From IMG/VR virus record IMGVR_UViG_3300048587_001103, positions 1 to 42,021 of that record: a DNA stretch of 42,021 nt; one strand, written 5' to 3'. Under the pieces are notes generated by a model. It was not told the origin of the DNA. It made no database searches and saw nothing but the letters and a program-made list of their open reading frames with translations. The stretch's first letter is position 1. The number at the start of each line of letters is the position of its first letter. The stretch is from a virus. A program made the translations under genes and the position numbers. Below are positions 39,563 through 42,021 of this stretch, in pieces.

Positions 39563-39614
39563 AGTGGAGGCGTTGCAGGATTGCCGCTTCTGCGGCACCC
39601 ACAACGCCTCCACT
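39563..39614. repeat. Long inverted repeat with nested hairpin
   Basis: AGTGGAGGCGTTG (39563-39575) and CAACGCCTCCACT (39602-39614) are perfect 13-bp complements. Inside lies TGCCGC-TTCT-GCGGCA (39582-39597). It sits in the 183-bp gap between the sigma gene and the upstream small gene on the same strand and can form a two-level cruciform or RNA hairpin. No T-run follows on either strand. Confidence 0.8.
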
Positions 39615-39681
39615 TCGTGGCCGGTTGGTTGTGCTGTGACTTCAGATCAACGTTGAACAGGAACCTGGGAGGCCACCCCTC

Positions 39682-39999
39682 TTAGGCGCACACCTCCTCG
39701 ACCGTCATCCGAAAAGGCAGGCCGTGCTTGATCTCGATCGAGCTGACAATGCCATCGCCCAGCGCCTCCAACTGGGCGATCAGCTCCCTGGCCTGTGACT
39801 TGAGTTCAAAATCGGAAGAGCCGATTTCCGGGCGCGGCCCGTTCTCGCCGCCAAACTTCACTTCGCGCACCACCTTCGGGGGCGGATCAAAGACGGGGCG
39901 ACCGTCACGAACGTGCAGGCGCTCCAGCCGGCCAAAGTTGATCCGCTGGCATTCGCGGATCAGACGTTGATGAGATGGCGACAGGTCCCGCTTCTGCAT
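39682..39999 (-). CDS. Small early protein, hypothetical
   Basis: 105 residues; GGAG nine bases before the ATG. The sequence is charged: QKRDLSPSHQRLIRECQRIN is a helix, FGRLERLHVRDGRPVFDPPP a beta-hairpin with Pro, and the end LIAQLEALGDGIVSSIEIKH, then FRMTVEEVCA, is helix-strand. I know similar small genes in planctomycete phage early regions, without a function. It is the first gene after the repeat-containing control region at 40.0-40.3 kb. Confidence 0.62.
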   Translation of the reverse strand: MQKRDLSPSHQRLIRECQRINFGRLERLHVRDGRPVFDPPPKVVREVKFGGENGPRPEIGSSDFELKSQARELIAQLEALGDGIVSSIEIKHGLPFRMTVEEVCA

Positions 40000-40287
40000 G
40001 GTTGACGCTCCATGAACGTTGTGGTGCAGCCGCTTCGACGGCCGCGTTCATGGGGTCAGTTTCCACGACGTTTTGCTGGCGCAACCAAAGCGCAACGCCT
40101 GAGGCAATGGGTTGCGCCGGAGTTGAGGCTTCGTGGAGGTGCGACAGCGTTCAGGCCGCGTGAAAAAATGTGCCGGCGCAACTCAATCGGCGGCGCGACT
40201 CGCTCGCGCAATCTGGTGGCTGCGCGCAGGAGGCGCGTGCCGACCTTGTTCGGTCAACGACATCCAGACCCTGATTGGATCGAGAAA
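40000..40287. promoter_or_regulatory. Early control region with GCGCAAC operators
   Basis: 288 bp gap. It contains a 9-bp inverted repeat, GGCGCAACC (40078-40086) and GGTTGCGCC (40110-40118), a further GCGCAAC at 40090-40096, GGCGCAAC at 40175-40182 and GCGCAA at 40206-40211. Spaced, oriented copies of one 7-mer suggest binding sites for a dimeric regulator such as the repressor at 41.4 kb. No sigma-70 hexamer pair is convincing. Confidence 0.6.
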
Positions 40288-41238
40288 TCAGGGCTTGCGT
40301 GAGTTGATCTCGCCAATGATGGCGTTGCGAATCTGCGTCTGCTCGTCGGTCCCAAGGCTGAACTGCCGGACCACCCAGACCAGAAAGCTGGCGACGCGGA
40401 TGCGCGAGCATGGTCCAGTCTTGCCGTTGCTCTCGATCTTCCGCGACGCGCTCGCACGCGACAGAACGCCCTTGTTCAGCATGTCACTGCCGAGCACTTG
40501 GTTCGTCGCCCGCACCAGCTCGGCCTGGCGCGCCCATTCGAAAGTCTCACCGGATGCGGCCACGACCGCCTGATGATCAGGTACTGGCAGCGAAGGAGGC
40601 GTGGTCGGTGTGGTGACGATCTCAGAGGTTGTCACCTGCGCCTTGGGCAGGACGCTGGCACTCGAGGCTCTACTGGGTTGGTTGCTGCGAGCCTGGCGCG
40701 CGGCGCGAGCCTTGGTCACGCCGTAGGGCGTGGCCATCAGCGCGTAGCGCCAACCCGACCCGCTCGCCATGCCAGGTTGCCAGGCGTCGTACTGCTTCTG
40801 GTCCACGAAACCCAGTCGCACCGCCTCGGTGATGGCATGCTCGATGGTGACCGCGATCGCGTCCGGATCACGATCATGGAAGACCAAACCCACGATCTGC
40901 TTGGTTACCCGGTCTACGGTGGTTTGGTCAATCCAGTAGTGGGATTGGACGCGTGGGCCGCTGTATCCAAACGGGAGATGGACGGGATTGTGCCGCGGCA
41001 CCTGACCCAAGGCTGAGGTGACGATCGTCACAGCCAGCCCAAGGTGCAAAGAATGGTCTGGGTCGTGGCCCAGAATCTGTGGAATTGAACGCAGATCAGC
41101 CATCTGCTCCAGCATCGATTCCGCTTCGTCAAGCCTGATCCGGCAGATCTGGAGCAGGATTTCATCCGTCAGGACGCTTCCAACGGACGGTGAAGAGGCG
41201 GTTGGGACTTGCGCTGATCCACAGGTTTCGCCGGCCAT
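40288..41238 (-). CDS. Hypothetical early protein opposite the repressor
   Basis: About 316 residues from the ATG at 41238 (GGGGGA nine bases upstream); a longer frame to 41256 exists. N-terminal half: helices (TDEILLQICRIRLDEAESMLEQM, LGLAVTIVTSALGQVP). Residues about 125-180 contain a region with EHAITEAVRLGFVDQKQYDAWQ. After a Ser/Thr/Pro linker (about 185-215) there is a C-terminal helical domain with EFTWARQAELVRATNQVLG-like pattern (FEWARQAELVRATNQVLGSD). The gene occupies the place of cro/early regulators, reading divergently from the repressor, but no HTH is clear. Confidence 0.65.
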   Translation of the reverse strand: MAGETCGSAQVPTASSPSVGSVLTDEILLQICRIRLDEAESMLEQMADLRSIPQILGHDPDHSLHLGLAVTIVTSALGQVPRHNPVHLPFGYSGPRVQSHYWIDQTTVDRVTKQIVGLVFHDRDPDAIAVTIEHAITEAVRLGFVDQKQYDAWQPGMASGSGWRYALMATPYGVTKARAARQARSNQPSRASSASVLPKAQVTTSEIVTTPTTPPSLPVPDHQAVVAASGETFEWARQAELVRATNQVLGSDMLNKGVLSRASASRKIESNGKTGPCSRIRVASFLVWVVRQFSLGTDEQTQIRNAIIGEINSRKP

Positions 41239-41264
41239 CGTCAATCCCCCACACAATCAGGCAC

Positions 41265-41293
41265 TTGACGTACGGTAACTGTTAGGGTGTAAT
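41265..41293 (+). promoter_or_regulatory. Promoter of the repressor gene
   Basis: TTGACG (41265-41270), 17-bp spacer, TGTAAT (41288-41293): a near-consensus sigma-70 promoter giving a leader of about 75 nt before the ATG at 41374. It lies in the repressor/early-gene divergent gap, so autoregulation is likely. Confidence 0.7.
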
Positions 41294-41373
41294 GTATCCG
41301 CACAATCCAGCGCATGCAAGTCGTGTTGCCGGGATCGTGCGACATAGTGCTGTCAGGTGCTGGAGAATGAACC

Positions 41374-42021
41374 ATGTCTGCCATAGGCCAAGTCGTGAAG
41401 CGACTGCGCGAGGAGCACGGTTGGACGCAGGCCGAGCTTGGCGAGAAGGTCGGGCTCGACCGCACCAATATCGCACGCCGCGAATCAGGACAGACCCGCG
41501 TTCGTGCCGCCGAGCGCTTCAAGTTCGCGGAAGCCTTCGGCATGAGCGTGGTGGACTTCGATGAGCAGTGGCGTCAGTGGTCCGTGCCACGGACCCGTGG
41601 CGGAAACGGTATCCCGGTCATCAACCGAGCGCCGGCCGGCCAGATCATCGACTACGAGGAATACGGCGTCGACTCTGGCCAAGGCTTCGAGTACATCGAC
41701 TTCGGGCTGATCACCGATCCCAACGCATTCGCCGTGATCGTTGTGGGCGACTCGATGCAGCCGGCGCTGAGCAATGGCGATCAGCTCGTGCTGTCGCCAG
41801 TCGACCCCTACAAGGCCGATCCACGGCTGACCAACGGCACCATCGTCTTTGTTCGGTTCACACAAGAAGCCGGTGGCGGCTGCACCCTCGCCCGCCTTTT
41901 TGATGAGGGAGAGGGAAGGATTCGCCTGCACAAGGACAACCCGAAGTACGCGCCCGTGAACTGTACGAGAGACGCGATCCAGGGGCTGGCTATCGCGATT
42001 GAGCGGCGGGTGCGTCTGTAG
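41374..42021 (+). CDS. XRE-HTH / S24 peptidase-like repressor
   Basis: 215 residues. HTH of the XRE type at about 5-60 (QVVKRLREEHGWTQAELGEK with TNIARRESG). The S24 domain has a cleavage-like Ala88-Gly89 (RAPAGQ), the catalytic Ser127 in GDSMQPALSNGDQLVL, but Ala173 in CTLARLF stands where LexA/CI have the catalytic Lys (TVKR). So self-cleavage through the normal Ser-Lys pair seems impossible as encoded. It probably represses early genes to hold lysogeny, with induction by another route. GGAG lies upstream of the ATG. The gene ends at the window edge. Confidence 0.85.
   Translation: MSAIGQVVKRLREEHGWTQAELGEKVGLDRTNIARRESGQTRVRAAERFKFAEAFGMSVVDFDEQWRQWSVPRTRGGNGIPVINRAPAGQIIDYEEYGVDSGQGFEYIDFGLITDPNAFAVIVVGDSMQPALSNGDQLVLSPVDPYKADPRLTNGTIVFVRFTQEAGGGCTLARLFDEGEGRIRLHKDNPKYAPVNCTRDAIQGLAIAIERRVRL

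Noticed and set aside
1-42021. Reverse transcriptase/DGR, retron or integrase
   Set aside because: No YxDD-type motif or tyrosine/serine recombinase pattern was seen in any real gene.

Overview
The window is a GC-rich (roughly 60-65 % by eye) temperate siphovirus prophage of about 37 kb, with a block of non-phage cargo genes at its left edge. Several phage families here are ones I associate with Planctomycetota prophages: the fused prohead protease/major capsid protein, the DUF6900 protein, and the terminase-type N-terminal module. A planctomycete host is therefore my best inference, but no rRNA or host marker gene is present to prove it. No integrase, attachment site or endolysin was recognised.

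Left cargo block (1-4.67 kb, + strand, visibly less GC-rich). A 118-aa protein comes first. It is followed by a 645-aa JAB-protease/E1-activating-enzyme fusion, which is translationally coupled to a 60-residue zinc-ribbon protein. This looks like part of a bacterial ubiquitin-like conjugation/deconjugation system. An unrecognised 408-aa protein and a calcineurin-like phosphoesterase follow.

Late (virion) operon (4.7-23.15 kb, - strand, read right to left). The order is: small module protein, GpA-type terminase, NrdR-like zinc ribbon, gpW-like protein, lambda-type portal, protease-capsid fusion with an internal start, DUF2190 decoration protein, head-tail adaptor, membrane protein, tail terminator, small tail proteins, beta-helix protein, gp10-like protein, tail tube, G and GT tail chaperones (-1 frameshift), membrane/lipoprotein genes, tape measure, distal tail proteins and a beta-propeller protein. 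A hairpin terminator closes the operon.

Divergent + strand block (23.27-25.5 kb). It holds small phage genes (one interrupted by an in-frame amber codon, a DUF6900 protein, a HARE-HTH protein), a strong terminator, and a complete MntA/HepT (type VII) toxin-antitoxin pair.

Early/replication block (25.5-41.24 kb, - strand). From right to left it encodes a 316-aa unknown protein, a small unknown protein, a sigma-70-like factor, a RecE-like nuclease, a tRNA-like RNA, a winged-helix protein, a Sak4-like ATPase, an HNH endonuclease, a DUF669 protein, small proteins, a RusA-like resolvase flanked by zinc ribbons, a DUF4406 protein, a phosphoesterase, an SF2 helicase, a primase-polymerase/DUF3987 helicase and a ParB-methyltransferase. 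Two + strand insertions interrupt it: a DUF6364/PIN toxin-antitoxin pair and a nuclease-like gene whose start codon overlaps that of the primase. At the right edge an XRE-S24 repressor is transcribed divergently, defining the lysogeny switch.

Most unusual signals: the JAB-E1 fusion operon, a D-arm-less tRNA-like RNA with a 12-bp extended stem, a 9-mer (CCCCCGGAA) seen about 14 times, an S24 repressor lacking its catalytic lysine, the G/GT frameshift, the nested capsid start, and repeat clusters near 27.3 and 40.1 kb.
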